A stretch of 64,000 nucleotides of DNA. Source: Pogonophryne albipinna (taxonomy: Eukaryota > Chordata > Actinopteri > Perciformes > Artedidraconidae). The position numbers and the translations under genes were made by a program. The stretch lies in contig JAPTMU010000032.1 in the NCBI GenBank assembly GCA_028583405.1, positions 186,001 to 250,000 on the forward strand, given 5' to 3'. Under the pieces are notes generated by a model that was not told where the DNA came from, searched no databases, and saw only the letters and a program-made list of their open reading frames with translations. Positions 1 through 10,812 of the stretch are shown here, one piece after another (within the stretch, counting starts at the first letter, position 1; each line of letters starts with the position of its first letter).

Positions 1-1064
1 CACTATTGACTTTAAGGGCTTCAGTTTTTCTTCTTCTCCTTTGCTTGCGAAAGTGTTTCTACTGCTTTACTAACTGCTTTACTGCTTCACGCAACCGACT
101 GGTGCTGCTGCTGCGTCATGACGTCACCGGTGCTTGTCAGGCTCTAGCTCCAAACTGGCCCTGAAACCGCATTGGTTCCAGGGCCTCGCAGCGGGGTTAC
201 AGCGCAGAAGTGCGCTGCATTTGCGCATGACTGATGTGCAACAACATGTGACTCCTCTGTTTGTCTTCTGTTGGTCGCTTGTTAGCAGACCCTTCACGCG
301 ATAGCAGAGCGAACAGGTACAGGAGGCGTAGAGCGAGGGATCATTGTCCACTAGTCGTGCTCGCGAATGGATACAAAAATATACTTTGGCGGCCGTTAAT
401 AGACTATACGTGGGCGGCCCGCCCAAGTAAAGTCTATGTTTTGAAGTGAGAAGTTGACCGTCAGTCCGTGAGTCGCCCCCCCCCCCCCCAAAAACGAAAA
501 CTCTTCGGTTCTCCACGAATTACACAAGTCACCCAAATCAGCGTTAAAAAAGCGGGAGGCGCCGAAAAGCGACTAATTTGCATCACTGTCTATCGATTAG
601 ATTTATGATTCGAAAAGTAGGGTAGACATGTGATATTATCCGGCTGAACAAAACATGATCTGTCTCTTAAATGTGTGTCAACCACAGACCTTATTTCCAG
701 CTATTTTCCAAAATCCTATGGAGAAATTGCATTGGTTTTTGTCGAAGGAACCCATGCGCAGCTTACTTCCGCGTTTTAGGACGCGTCACTGTGGCACTAT
801 ACTTGACAGATATATTATATATTATCGTTTCATAAAATAACAAGCTAACATATAATTCCAAAATTAACAACAGAGGGAAAATCCAGCACCCTGTTTGAAA
901 GGAAATTGTTAAAACATTTGTAACGCGGTTTAGCTGTAACAGAACAAGGAATGGAACAAGTCTTGCTGGCTGCCTTGGAGTTGTGCAGCACATCAAATAA
1001 CCACATCAAAGAACCTTAAGGTGGAACCCAGACAGGGAAGGGAACCACATCTCTCAGCACATCT
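1..1064. other. Non-coding stretch, no gene recognised
   Basis: I see no convincing coding region. The longest open frame here (minus strand, 124-516) runs through low-complexity sequence and shows no motif. A C-rich run lies at about 477-489. The part around 355-435 is GC-rich and looks like an end of an old dispersed repeat, but I cannot name the family. Confidence 0.4.
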
Positions 1065-1382
1065 CTATATTGTATACTGAAGCAATTTGTTTTGCAGTCC
1101 ATGAGCCCGAGCAGAGCAGGTGCCTCCTCCAATGTCCATGATTACCTTCTGAATGACCTCAAAGGTATATTTCAGTCCCTTAGGATAATCAATGTTGAGG
1201 CTGTAAAGTATGCCCATCAGCACAGCAAAGCCGGTTGGTACATCTCGCAGCTTGCGCAAAACAATGCAACATCCAACATCCGCAATATTCTTTGGTAGGG
1301 CTGCCGGCTCCCGTTCTTCTGTGACGATCAGTACGCCAACATCCACTCCGTTTGCAGCTGCCGCCTCCTCTGAGTCAGTGGC
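1065..1382 (-). CDS. Terminal exon of a SAMD3-like / uncharacterised fish multigene-family protein
   Basis: This minus-strand frame encodes about 105 residues ending at a stop. A plausible splice acceptor (pyrimidine-rich run then CAG) lies at 1383-1385, so the exon probably starts at 1382; the frame continues upstream only into intron-like sequence. The core reads like the C-terminal segment common in fish proteins annotated as sterile-alpha-motif-domain-containing 3-like: residues resembling DVPTGFAVLMGILYSLNIDYPKG, here split as DVPTGFAVLMGIL then YSLNIDYPKG, followed by a TFEVIQK helix and a basic NKLL end. No upstream exon or SAM domain is visible in the window, so it is either the last exon of a gene continuing elsewhere or an isolated relic. 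The family is recalled from pattern, not from a search. Confidence 0.5.
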   Translation of the reverse strand, partial: ATDSEEAAAANGVDVGVLIVTEEREPAALPKNIADVGCCIVLRKLRDVPTGFAVLMGILYSLNIDYPKGLKYTFEVIQKVIMDIGGGTCSARAHGLQNKLLQYTI

Positions 1383-1404
1383 CTGAATTATATCAGAAAA
1401 CATT

Positions 1405-1700
1405 GAATAACTAATAAACAACTTTATTAATCCCGCGAGGGGCAATTGGTTGTGAGCAGCTTATGTCATGTACAGGGAGGAACATACAGGAAGAAAACAC
1501 AGATAGATACACCCGGGGGCAGAGATGTGGATCATTCCAATTTACACGATAAGTAGTAAATCAAGAATGTATAAGTTTGAGTGCAGAGGGGATGAATGAT
1601 TTTGAAAAGCGATTAGTCTTAAGAGCAGGTAGAGCATATCTACGCCCTGATGGCAACAGATGAAATTCGTGCAGAACTTACATTTCCACTTAGGATAGCC
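1405..1700 (-). repeat. Probable LINE/SINE 3'-tail fragment (Rex1-like?)
   Basis: The stretch beginning with actttattaatcccgcgagg is the reverse complement of a tail motif common in fish genomes (GGGATTAATAAAGT type), which I associate with Rex1-like LINEs and SINEs that use the same tail. The body to the right (1440-1700) has no open frame. It lies immediately upstream, in the minus-strand sense, of the 1065-1382 exon, so it would sit in that gene's last intron. Family assignment is uncertain. Confidence 0.3.
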
Positions 1701-4109
1701 TAGTGCTGCAATGGAATGCTCCTCTCCCTTTCACACTTCCTGTGAAAAAAAGTCAAGGTGGTTTAACATTAGTGCACACAGAAAAATAAAAGCACTGAAA
1801 TGAATTTTCTGTGTTTTCCCCTATTGCTAGCTGAATTGGGGTTGAGGAGATGTGACCATGTTACTGTAATGTTAGTTGGTTGGGGTGTCTCAATTCCCAA
1901 AAGCCCTGGGACTTCCAGCAGGCCCCCTTTCTGCAGCAGCCCAGGTGCTGGGCTTGGGCTGGGGTGTGATAACAGTGATTCAATAGGGGAAAGGCACTTT
2001 TAAATGGGATGGGATGGGGGGGGGGAAAGTGACATTAAATAGGACCCAGTCAGGGATGCTCCAGGCCGGGCACAGGAGTGTTCATATAGCCCCTGGATAA
2101 TGGTAATAATGGTTCATAATCATTGTCATGGGGAGAGAAGCCTATGCAGGGGTACATGAGACTTTTCTCTGGGCGCGGCAAAACAAGCTCACCAAAATGG
2201 CTTCACCGGTCTGGCAGTTTTTCAAGGTGTCCTGATAAGACAATAAAATAGCTATATGCAACGTGTGTGAAGCAGAAAGAGAGAGGTGACGGAGACACGC
2301 AGCTCTACATGATCACCACCGCAGCTCCTCCCGTTGTGAGGGACCGTTGAGCGGAGCAACAAACACACACTTCCATGTTAGACCTAACACACTTAACTAT
2401 TTTATCTACCTCTGGAACAAGCTAAACTAGTTATAAATATGTTTATTCTTCACTGTCGGGTGAAGAATAATCATTACCGGATTAGCGAGCTGCATGAGTC
2501 TGAAACTGACCGGCTGTCAGGAGAGAGAGGGGAGAGAGGAAAAGAGTGTTATTATCCAAAGTGAATCTAAACTTTTGAATTATGTACTTCATCTACGTAG
2601 TTAGTTTGAATGTAATAATTATGTTTGATAGGAGCATCCCTAGTAAACGGGTTGACACACGCAAATTTGCAGGGGCAGTGTTCTGCGCATGTGCAAAAGC
2701 CGAGCAAACTCATCATTCTGAATTGAGTGTACTATTTTAAATTTCACAGACAAGTTGAATGGATTAAAACTTGACGTTTCTAGTTGTCTCAACTTTTTGG
2801 CCAAATGTAGGTGACCTGACTCACATAAATGAGTTAAAGGAACTAAACTCCCAAATATTTTTTTACAGTGTAGCCTTATTTCCAGTTCATGAAGAACATC
2901 TTTGGTTGAAATACGCGTCAATTATTAAAACCTCTGGACACATACTCCACCTTCCATCCATCACCTTGGATACCAAGCTGACCCCTATTTACCGAATGTT
3001 CTGCCACAAGGGGCTAACACAGAAAATGTATATAAACATAAACGAATATTTTGCAATCAACCAGACCATTAAATAGTCCTCCATGTTTCCATATCCTCAT
3101 CGGTCAGATATCTGCTCCTTGTTCAGAATGCCATCATCCTGAGAGACCTGCACTGAGTCCCAGTTTTCTACAGAATCCATTTTAACATCTTTGTTTTTAA
3201 AGCTCTCAATTGCTTGGCTCCACCCAAACCTCTATAGATGAGAGCCGTGCACTGTCACTGCCTGGCGAACGGCTGCCCCCTTACCGGTGAAAACAAAGAA
3301 TTGGCGCCATGCGGAAAAGATAGATCCATCATTCCTAAAGCTGCTGTCGGGAATCGCACATAAAACAACAAAGGTCCAAAGTTATAATTGCCTTTATATT
3401 AAATTAGGAAAAAAGACGGTCAAAGAAAAGATCTGTCATCAGGAGTAACCAATGGGACCGGTCAGTCAATACATTTACGTCTATGAGAAACACTTTACCA
3501 CAGCTAAACTATGATGCTAATAAGGCTAACGTCAATCATCAAAGCAAACTGTTGTAATGTTAAAAGTCAGTACTGACTGTAGGAGCTGCATTGAAATATG
3601 AAACACTGACAAGCCAAAGTAATCCCAGTTCAAGCCTGCTGCCTGCCACTCGTCCAATCTATAGCTTTTTAATATCAATCGCTAATGATATCTTGTCATG
3701 TTCTGCCTGACTAACCGTGATATGGGCTCCTGTTTAAAAATTGTTTTAAAGTGCGTTATTCCTAATTGACTAGGAAAGACCTCAGAATTTGTATTTACCG
3801 TCAGTCAAATGTCACCAAATGTTTTCAGAGCTTTCTGCTCCTCCATCAGCAGAGACGTCCTACAGAGAAACTACAAACACAGAGGGAGCACTTCTCTGTG
3901 GTCCCAGTCCGTAAACTTTGAGACTCTTTCTCCACGGTCCGCCACAGCTCAAATCTTTTGAAACTCAACTCAAAACCATTTTCTACATGACCGACCACAT
4001 TTGGCCCAAATGTTGTTTTTATGCAGAGTCTCTCATTTGTAGGTTGTATCTGTGTCTTTGCCACTTCAGGATACAGTTCAGTTTAAAAAGATAAACTACA
4101 CAAACCCAA
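1701..4109. other. Non-coding, AT-rich, old repeat fragments
   Basis: No supported gene. Short frames at 2640-2921 (minus), 2771-3076 (plus) and 3846-4064 (minus) have no domain-like composition. The motif tttttacagtgtag near 2862-2875 recurs at about 11957-11970, so it may be the end of a shared small transposon. A poly-G run is at about 2018-2025. Confidence 0.4.
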
Positions 4110-4162
4110 TTGTTGGCTCATCACTCAGATTGTGAGCACTATAACATTTATTTTACAACAAC

Positions 4163-5595
4163 AATGGAAGCCAACATGGAAGCAAGAGAAAGAGGTAGAG
4201 TGGGGGTGAGAGTGAGAGGAGGAGGAGGAGGAATAGTAAGAGGTAGAGCTGGAGGTAGAGGACGAGGACAAAGAAGAGGAAAACTCCCCGATGAAATCCG
4301 GGCAACATTAGTTAACCATGTAATCAACCACGGGTTGACTATGAGAGAGGTTGGACAGAGAGTCCATCCCAACCTAAGCCAATTAACTGTTGCCTCTGTC
4401 ATTCGGACATTTAGGCTTGAAAACAGGTATGTTACCAAATATTCATTCACTATAATTCAGGATCCAACAAATCATACTGCATGTATCCGTTGTGTGACAC
4501 TTATTTACTGTAATTCATGAATTGAAATGTTGCCATGTCATAAACTATAACTTTACAAAAATCCTGCAGAATTGACTGTGGAAAATCTAACTTCTTAGGC
4601 TACACACTGACCAATCACTATTTTTTTTTCTTTTTTCTGAAGCACTGAGGCAAACACAAGTAGAGGTGGACGAATTTGGATGTTCAATGAGGCACAGGAA
4701 GAAGCAGTTACCAACTTGGTTTTGGCAAATAATGCAATCACCCTAAGAGAAATCCAAAGCCACATCATAAGGGACAAACCTTTTTAACAACATTGAGCAG
4801 GTCAGCCTGTCCACATTGGCCGTCTTCTATATTGGAACCAGGTTCAAATGAAGCAGATTTACGGGGTGCCTTTTGAGAGAAATGCTCAAAGGATAACAGA
4901 TCTGAGACATGTATATGTGGAGGTAAGTACAATATGGACTAGTACAGCATTGATTCAGTAACCCAAACACAGTAAAAAAAAGAATTTCCCAATGTACTGA
5001 TTTGGATTTTGTTCTCAGAGAGTACTGGAAATGGATGCTGATGTCATCAGACATGAGTTCATTTTCAATGATGAGGCTGGCTTCAACCTTGCTAAGACCA
5101 GAAGAAGGCGAAGAAACATAATTGGTCACAGAGCCATCGTAGATGTCCCTGGCCAACGTGGTGGCTCCATCACAATATTCTCACATTTTTGGAAAGACTG
5201 CACCACATTTTGGCGGACCATTTGAATGACGCAGAGCAACTGAGATACGTAATTGTATGGGACAATGTCAGCTTTCATCGAGCAGCCACCGTCCAAAATT
5301 GGTTCGTTGACCACCCACAATTTCTGCTTCTGTATCTTCCACCCTACTCTCCATTTCTAAATCCGATAGAAGAGTTCTTCTCAGCATGGCGGTGGAAGGT
5401 GTATGACCGTCAGCCATACGAGCGCATGTTGCTTTTGGAGGCAATGGAAGAGGCATGTGATGACATGTGAGTGCTATCCAGGGATGGATACGACACTCCA
5501 GACGCTTCTTCCCTCAATGTTTAGCCAGGGAAGATATTGCTTGTGATGTGGATGAGGTGCTGTGGCCAGACCCAGCCACCCTAAGCACTTTTCTC
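4163..5595 (+). pseudogene. Decayed IS630-like (Tc1/mariner-superfamily) DDE transposase gene
   Basis: The start codon at 4163 opens MEANMEARERG followed by a Gly/Arg-rich stretch and a helix-turn-helix-like part (residues resembling LTMREVGQRV). This exon probably ends at 4432 with a GT donor after GAAAACAG. A second exon-like piece from about 4645 encodes a frame with FNEAQEEAVTNLVLANNAI. The catalytic part starts at about 5021 after a TCTCAG acceptor: FIFNDEAGFNLAKTRRR carries the first Asp, YVIVWDNVSFH the second, and PYSPFLNPIEEFFS the Glu (DDE_3 type). Damage is clear. There is a stop and frame change after 4785. Roughly 60 residues are missing around 5175-5225. The frame shifts at about 5466, where the C-terminal part (QGWIRHSRRFFP) resumes. 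Terminal inverted repeats were not found. The first exon closely resembles short exons in the inverted-repeat arms at 40763-40793 and 43105-43141. Confidence 0.75.
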
Positions 5596-6809
5596 TCCTC
5601 TGTTTTTTTGTTTAAAAAAAGAAACTTTTCCTTTACATTTATTGTGTTTGCGGCATCATTTTTGTTAACACAACTGTTACTATTTGTTCTGCATGAATGT
5701 TGCACCAATATCTTTGTCTCTGGACATATTTTTGTAGACTTGAACAATCTTTATATGCAGAAATCTCTACATAGAGGAAAAAGAAGAGTGTGCTTTAGAT
5801 AAAGCACCGCAGTGTGTAGTCGGTTGGACAAAGTGTCTTGTACTATAAATGAAGTCTGTGCCCTTTGGTGCAAAAGTTTGGTTTTGGAGTGCAGTGCTTC
5901 ATTTTGCAAGATATATGAGGTGTTTTGCACTTTGGGTGTGTGGTTTTGTGAATTGTGTTTAGTGTTTTGAGAAAATGAGCCCTGCTTTCAAAAAACGTGG
6001 TTTAGCAATTGAAAGAAACTGTAATTAACTCTGAAAGGAAAATGTCTTCGAGGAATAACAGCATCTGAAGGACAAATCTTTATATCGACATCACTCATTG
6101 GAGCCGACTTCAAAGAACCTCCAGCAGCTGTGAAATGTAACATTCTATCAAGTGTGGTGAGAGGGAAAGAGATCTCTGTATTGCAGTCAGAGGAGCCATA
6201 AAACCAGCTCGTAGGAAGTCTTAATGATTTGGAAAGGTCACAACCTTTTGATACAGAGACATAATAGGCGGCAGGAGGAGAGGTGGGGGGGGGGGCTCAG
6301 TGGGAGGGTCAGATTGGTGGCAAGACACATGAATAAAGATAAGAACACTCATACAATGCTTTAGTGTTGAGCTAGAAATGCCAGAAGGCAAAACATTACA
6401 CAGCGTATTGCATTATTAATTGAATACCACCTCCTACAGATAAAACAATGGTGGATGAGATTAAAAAGGAATAAAGGAGAGAGAAGCTGAGACATAAAAT
6501 GTACACCACTCAGTTATATGTGCCGGTGTTTTGGAGCATCATTCATTTACCCTGAGTTCAGAATTCATAACAACACGTGTTCTAAGATTCAGTGTAAGAA
6601 GTATCTGGAGCAGCACTGTAGCACAAAGACGAAAGGTGAACAGTCAAGGGCGTTCAACTCAGACTCCAAGCCAACTGTTTACACGTTGTGATACATGTAG
6701 AGTGTATGCAAAGACGAGAAATTCCCACAGCTGGTGCGAATAACGTGCCCTAGCTTAATTCGCGAGAGTTACATGTTTTAAACTTGAGCAATAAATCTAC
6801 ATGAAACTG
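5596..6809. other. 3' flank of the transposase pseudogene and unassigned sequence
   Basis: The first part (to about 6000) is probably 3' untranslated sequence of the transposase relic. A G-run occurs at 6283-6294. The short plus-strand frame at 6531-6743 has no recognisable feature. The last seven bases before the retroviral LTR (6803-6809, gaaactg) match the seven bases after the other LTR. Confidence 0.4.
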
Positions 6810-7243
6810 TGAGGTATCTATATTATTTTGTAAGGGTAAAACCCCAGCTCGGTTCAATATACCAGATCCAGTGAACAGAGAAGACAGGACTCGAGATTTA
6901 AGTTTACTTGCCAGCAAGGAGAATCGGCGAGTGACATGCAATGTCACTCCTAACCAAATCCTACTGCCTTGTCTCCGTGCAGCCTTTTTATTCAGAAATA
7001 CAATGTACATCACATGCATGAGGAAGTGGCTATGACCAACGCCTTAGTTGTCATATGGGAATCTTGTGACTCGCAGTCATATGGATGTGTGTGTGTGTGT
7101 ATGGTCCAAGGAACAGACTATAGTCTGTTCCTCTTCTCTGACCACGAGTCTCCTGTACCACATCTATGAGAACACATGATGTAAACATATTTATCAAAAC
7201 ACATTATGAAAATACATTATTTATCCTTCAATAAACTCTAACA
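6810..7243 (-). repeat. 3' LTR of the ERV
   Basis: The LTR begins TG and ends CA, is 434 bp long, and is identical to 13125-13558 apart from position 6826. In the element's sense it carries an AATAAA poly(A) signal (complement of the tttatt within ctttttattcag at about 6985-6996). A short (GT)n tract lies at about 7086-7100. Confidence 0.93.
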
Positions 7244-7260
7244 TTCCCTCCTGTTTTTCA
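7244..7260 (-). promoter_or_regulatory. Polypurine tract (plus-strand primer site) of the ERV
   Basis: In the element's sense the bases immediately before the 3' LTR read AAAAACAGGAGGGAA, a purine-rich run abutting the TGTTAG start of the LTR. That is the expected place and composition for a retroviral polypurine tract. Confidence 0.75.
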
Positions 7261-7361
7261 TAATTACTAGCTGGTTACAGTGTCTTTATTACTTTCAGAA
7301 TTAATTCACTTGTTTTTGACATTTTCGAACCATTCGTCATATGACAGACAGTAACCTAGCT

Positions 7362-7583
7362 TTAAGTCTTTATAACAAGTTGATGGACATAGGCATTCCA
7401 TGCATTTGTCATCCTAGGGGAGCATGCAGTTTTGTCGTTGTAGTTCCATGGGTCATCGTTGAGTAGTGACCATTTTTTCTCTCGATGGACTTCTTCTTTT
7501 GTTGAGGATTCCTCACTCAATTGTCTTATAGTCATTAGCGTCAGACCCAGCAGGGCCACTACGAACAACACCTCTCCCAACAT
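7362..7583 (-). pseudogene. env: Env N-terminal stub
   Basis: A 73-codon frame starts about 100 bases after the pol stop, where env is expected. It opens with a hydrophobic signal-peptide-like segment (MLGEVLFVVALLGLTLMTI) and then a polar stretch. Nothing resembling a surface unit, fusion peptide or transmembrane subunit follows: only about 120 bases separate its stop from the polypurine tract. A typical env would need well over a kilobase, so nearly the whole gene has been deleted. Reading this as env rests on position and the signal-like start only. Confidence 0.5.
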
Positions 7584-7680
7584 AGTCTATTTGTGATAGT
7601 GGTTCTGTTGTTTTCTTCACCGGGGTTGAGACCAGTATTTCCTAATGAAACACCGCCCTTTGTAGCCGGACTTCCACCAC

Positions 7681-10600
7681 TTATCCGTCGTTAAGTTGGA
7701 GAGGTATTACCTTTTTGCAGTGGCTCTGATGTATCCACGTAGTTCTTTCAGCGATTTTTAGTGCAGTCGGTGTTGTCAGCAGTACCGTGTAGGGACCGTC
7801 CCACCGTGGACAGTGCCAATGCTTCCTCTTAATCACCTTGACGAGGACCCGGTCACCAGTCTGCACTCGAGTATCCTGTAAGGGAGTAAAAATGTCTGGC
7901 AGGTTATTTGTTCGAGCTATCTCATTGCTTCTGAAGAGTCTGCTCATCCATTCAGCTAATGTAGTCTCTGCCTCAGCATCATCCTCCTCCCTCACCTCGT
8001 CTGTGATTGGTAGTCTGAATTGCCTTCCTGTTATGATCTCAAAGGGAGACAACCCTTTTGCCGTGGGCGTGATTCTCATGCATGTTTCTACTAGAGACAC
8101 ACATTCCACCCACGGTCTTCCTGTTTCCTCCATTGTTTTCCTTAGTCTTAACTTTACTGTTCCGTTTGTTCTTTCCACTAAGCCTGCACTCTGTGGATGA
8201 TATGCACAATGGTTTTTTAATGTTATCCCCATATGTTCGGACAGTTTGGTAATAACCTGATTTACAAAATGGGAACCATTATCACTGTACAGTTTCTCTG
8301 GAATACCTCTGTTTGGTATTATTGTCTTGCATATGGCTTTTGCTACGGTAATAGCGTCTGCATGTTTTGCTGGGAATATTTCAACCCACTTTGAAAACGG
8401 ACATATCATTACCAAACAGTATTTGTACCCTTGGCATGGTGTTAGTTCGATGAAGTCCATATGCATGTGTTGAAACGGGTATGTTGGTGGAGGGAACTTT
8501 CCTCTCTGTGGTCGCTCATTGCCTTGAGCATTGTGTCTGCAACATACTATACAGGCTCTACAAAAGTTTTTAGAAAATTTAATGTAGTTGTATGTATGGA
8601 AGTGTTCATTTATTATTGTTATCATTCCCCCTGTTGAGACATGGCACGGCCCATGACTCAAATTAGCTGCTGTTTTGTAGAGACTAACAGGGAGTACTAT
8701 CTTGTTGTTTATTCTGAATGTTCCCTCAGGGTCTGTGGTTGCACCATCTGTCAACCATTTCTTCTTTTCTCTGTCGGGTGCGCTGTTCTGCATATCCTTT
8801 AATATCACAAGAGGTATCGGTTGTGAAACACTTTCCCCCTTCTGCAAGAGGATATGAAACCCATATTCGCCCACAGCTGCTAGTTTAGCTACCTTATCCG
8901 CGTGTGCATTGCCAAGTGTTACTGCATCCTTTCCACTAGTGTGCGCAGCACATTTGCAAATAGCGATGCTTTTCGGCAACAACACCGCTTTTAAAAGGTC
9001 TGTCAGCAGTTGTGCGTGAGTGACTGGTTTTCCTGTTGACGTTTTCATGCCCCTGCGGGCCCATTGGGCTGCAAATACATGTACTGTTGAGTGTGCATAC
9101 TGGCTGTCTGTCCACATAGTCACATCTTTTCCAACCCCCGCTTTGCATGCTTCTGTAAGAGCTACTAATTCCGCTGCTTGTGCAGAATATGTGTGTGGGA
9201 GTCGGCCTGCTTTTATGACCTGTGTGTGTGATACAACTGCAAACCCTGTTTGATTTTGGCCTGTTATAGATTTAGAACAGGACCCATCCACAAACCATGT
9301 TTCTCCACTTGGCAGTTGAACATCTTTCAAATCTGGTCTTGGTTTGCATGTTCTGTCAGTCTCTTCTTTACAACAGTGTGGTTCTCCATCTTCTGCTGTA
9401 GGTATTAATGTGGCTGGATTTAAGATATTACATCTTTTTATCACAATGTGTGGTTGTGACATTAGTGTAGCTGTCAGTGCCAAATAACGTGCAGGTGATA
9501 AGAAAGCCATTTTGGTGTCATGTAACAACATGGTGACTGCGTGTGGAACCATCAGTGTGAGTGGGTGGAACAAAACTATTTCTGCTGTACAATGTACCGC
9601 CATTGCTGCAGCGCATACTGCTTGTACGCATACTGGTAATGCTTGTGCTACTGGGTCTAACCTTTTAGAGTAGTAAGCGACAGGCCTTAGTTTTGTGCCG
9701 TGTTTTTGGGCTAATACTGATGTCATAAACCCTTTTTTGCAGTCAACTGTTTGTACAAATGGTTTTTCATAGTCTGGTAATGCTAACACTGATGACCCTA
9801 CGAGACACTGTTTAGTCCTTTCAAATGCAGCTTCTGCCTCTTGTGTCCATTCTATCTTGCCGGACATTTTCATGTCATTGTCTGAGTATATGCAATCTAG
9901 TAGGGGCTGAGTCATTCCTGCGTAGTCTGGAACCCATGCTCTACAATAGTTAGTCAGCCCAAGGAATTGCATCATTTGTTTTTTTGTTGTTGGTTTTGGT
10001 GCGTTTAACACCGTCTGTTTCCTCTCTGAGTGTATGCGTCTCCCTTCTCGGTTTAAACTGTGGCCTAAAAAGATAACTTCCTCTTTCACAAACTGAAGTT
10101 TCTGTCTCGAAACCTTGTTTCCTGTTTTTGCCAAATGTGTCAATACTTGTAGTGTGACTTTTGTGCTTTCTTCCTGTGTGGGTGACGCTACAAGAATATC
10201 ATCGACATATACCAAAATCTGCGATGTGTCAGGTATCTGTAATGTAGCCAAACAATTAGCTATTTCTCGTGAAAAGATTGTTGGGCTATCCACATACCCC
10301 TGAGGTAATCTGGTGTATGTGTACTTTGTTCCTTCATGTGTGAACCCGAACCATCCTTGTGAGTCTTTTTCTACAGGAATGGAGAAAAAGGCATTGCTTA
10401 AGTCTATCACTGAGAACCACGCCATATTTGGCTTAAGGCCGTTCATTAACGTGTGTGGATCTGGTACTGTTGGGGCTGTGCTTTGTACAGCGTCATTTAC
10501 TGCTCTTAAGTCTTGGATCATTCTCCACGACTGCCCATCAGCCTTTTTTACTGGCAAGATGGGGGTATTGCATGATGCATCAGGGCACTCACACAAGATT

Positions 10601-10809
10601 CCTGCTTTTAGCATTTCTTCAATTACAGGTTTGATGCCAACTTTTGCATCCTCTTTCAATGGGTATTGTCTTATGTTAGGTCTGTAGTTAGTTTTTGGTC
10701 TAACGTGTACAGGTTTTGCGTTCACCATGCGACCTACATCACATTTTCCTTGTGACCATACGCATGGTGGCACCTTTTTCAGGACCTCTAAGGCCTCTTC
10801 ACTTAGCAT
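7681..10809 (-). CDS. pol: Retroviral Pol: reverse transcriptase, RNase H, integrase
   Basis: A 1042-codon frame is open throughout. The reverse transcriptase occupies about residues 40-300, with Asp136 in WFSVIDLSNAFFS and the YVDD box at 201-204. RNase H (about 500-645) shows Asp508, Glu547, Asp568 and Asp638. Integrase has an HHCC zinc region (His723, a second His at 736 or 738, Cys750, Cys753), the catalytic triad Asp785, Asp843, Glu879, and a C-terminal WDGPYTVLLTTP segment typical of gamma/epsilon-type enzymes. All key residues I checked are present. The ATG at 10809 is not the natural start. It lies two codons after a TGA that ends the protease frame, and the two stretches share one reading frame, so Pro-Pol was one polyprotein. 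A near-identical LTR pair suggests little time for decay. Confidence 0.92.
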   Translation of the reverse strand: MLSEEALEVLKKVPPCVWSQGKCDVGRMVNAKPVHVRPKTNYRPNIRQYPLKEDAKVGIKPVIEEMLKAGILCECPDASCNTPILPVKKADGQSWRMIQDLRAVNDAVQSTAPTVPDPHTLMNGLKPNMAWFSVIDLSNAFFSIPVEKDSQGWFGFTHEGTKYTYTRLPQGYVDSPTIFSREIANCLATLQIPDTSQILVYVDDILVASPTQEESTKVTLQVLTHLAKTGNKVSRQKLQFVKEEVIFLGHSLNREGRRIHSERKQTVLNAPKPTTKKQMMQFLGLTNYCRAWVPDYAGMTQPLLDCIYSDNDMKMSGKIEWTQEAEAAFERTKQCLVGSSVLALPDYEKPFVQTVDCKKGFMTSVLAQKHGTKLRPVAYYSKRLDPVAQALPVCVQAVCAAAMAVHCTAEIVLFHPLTLMVPHAVTMLLHDTKMAFLSPARYLALTATLMSQPHIVIKRCNILNPATLIPTAEDGEPHCCKEETDRTCKPRPDLKDVQLPSGETWFVDGSCSKSITGQNQTGFAVVSHTQVIKAGRLPHTYSAQAAELVALTEACKAGVGKDVTMWTDSQYAHSTVHVFAAQWARRGMKTSTGKPVTHAQLLTDLLKAVLLPKSIAICKCAAHTSGKDAVTLGNAHADKVAKLAAVGEYGFHILLQKGESVSQPIPLVILKDMQNSAPDREKKKWLTDGATTDPEGTFRINNKIVLPVSLYKTAANLSHGPCHVSTGGMITIINEHFHTYNYIKFSKNFCRACIVCCRHNAQGNERPQRGKFPPPTYPFQHMHMDFIELTPCQGYKYCLVMICPFSKWVEIFPAKHADAITVAKAICKTIIPNRGIPEKLYSDNGSHFVNQVITKLSEHMGITLKNHCAYHPQSAGLVERTNGTVKLRLRKTMEETGRPWVECVSLVETCMRITPTAKGLSPFEIITGRQFRLPITDEVREEDDAEAETTLAEWMSRLFRSNEIARTNNLPDIFTPLQDTRVQTGDRVLVKVIKRKHWHCPRWDGPYTVLLTTPTALKIAERTTWIHQSHCKKVIPLQLNDG

Positions 10810-10812
10810 ACA

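Noticed and set aside
124..516. 130-codon minus-strand frame
   Set aside because: It runs through a C-rich tract and has no motif, splice context or balanced composition.
4148..4450. Minus-strand frame rich in Pro and Leu
   Set aside because: Antisense shadow of the Gly/Arg-rich start of the transposase relic.
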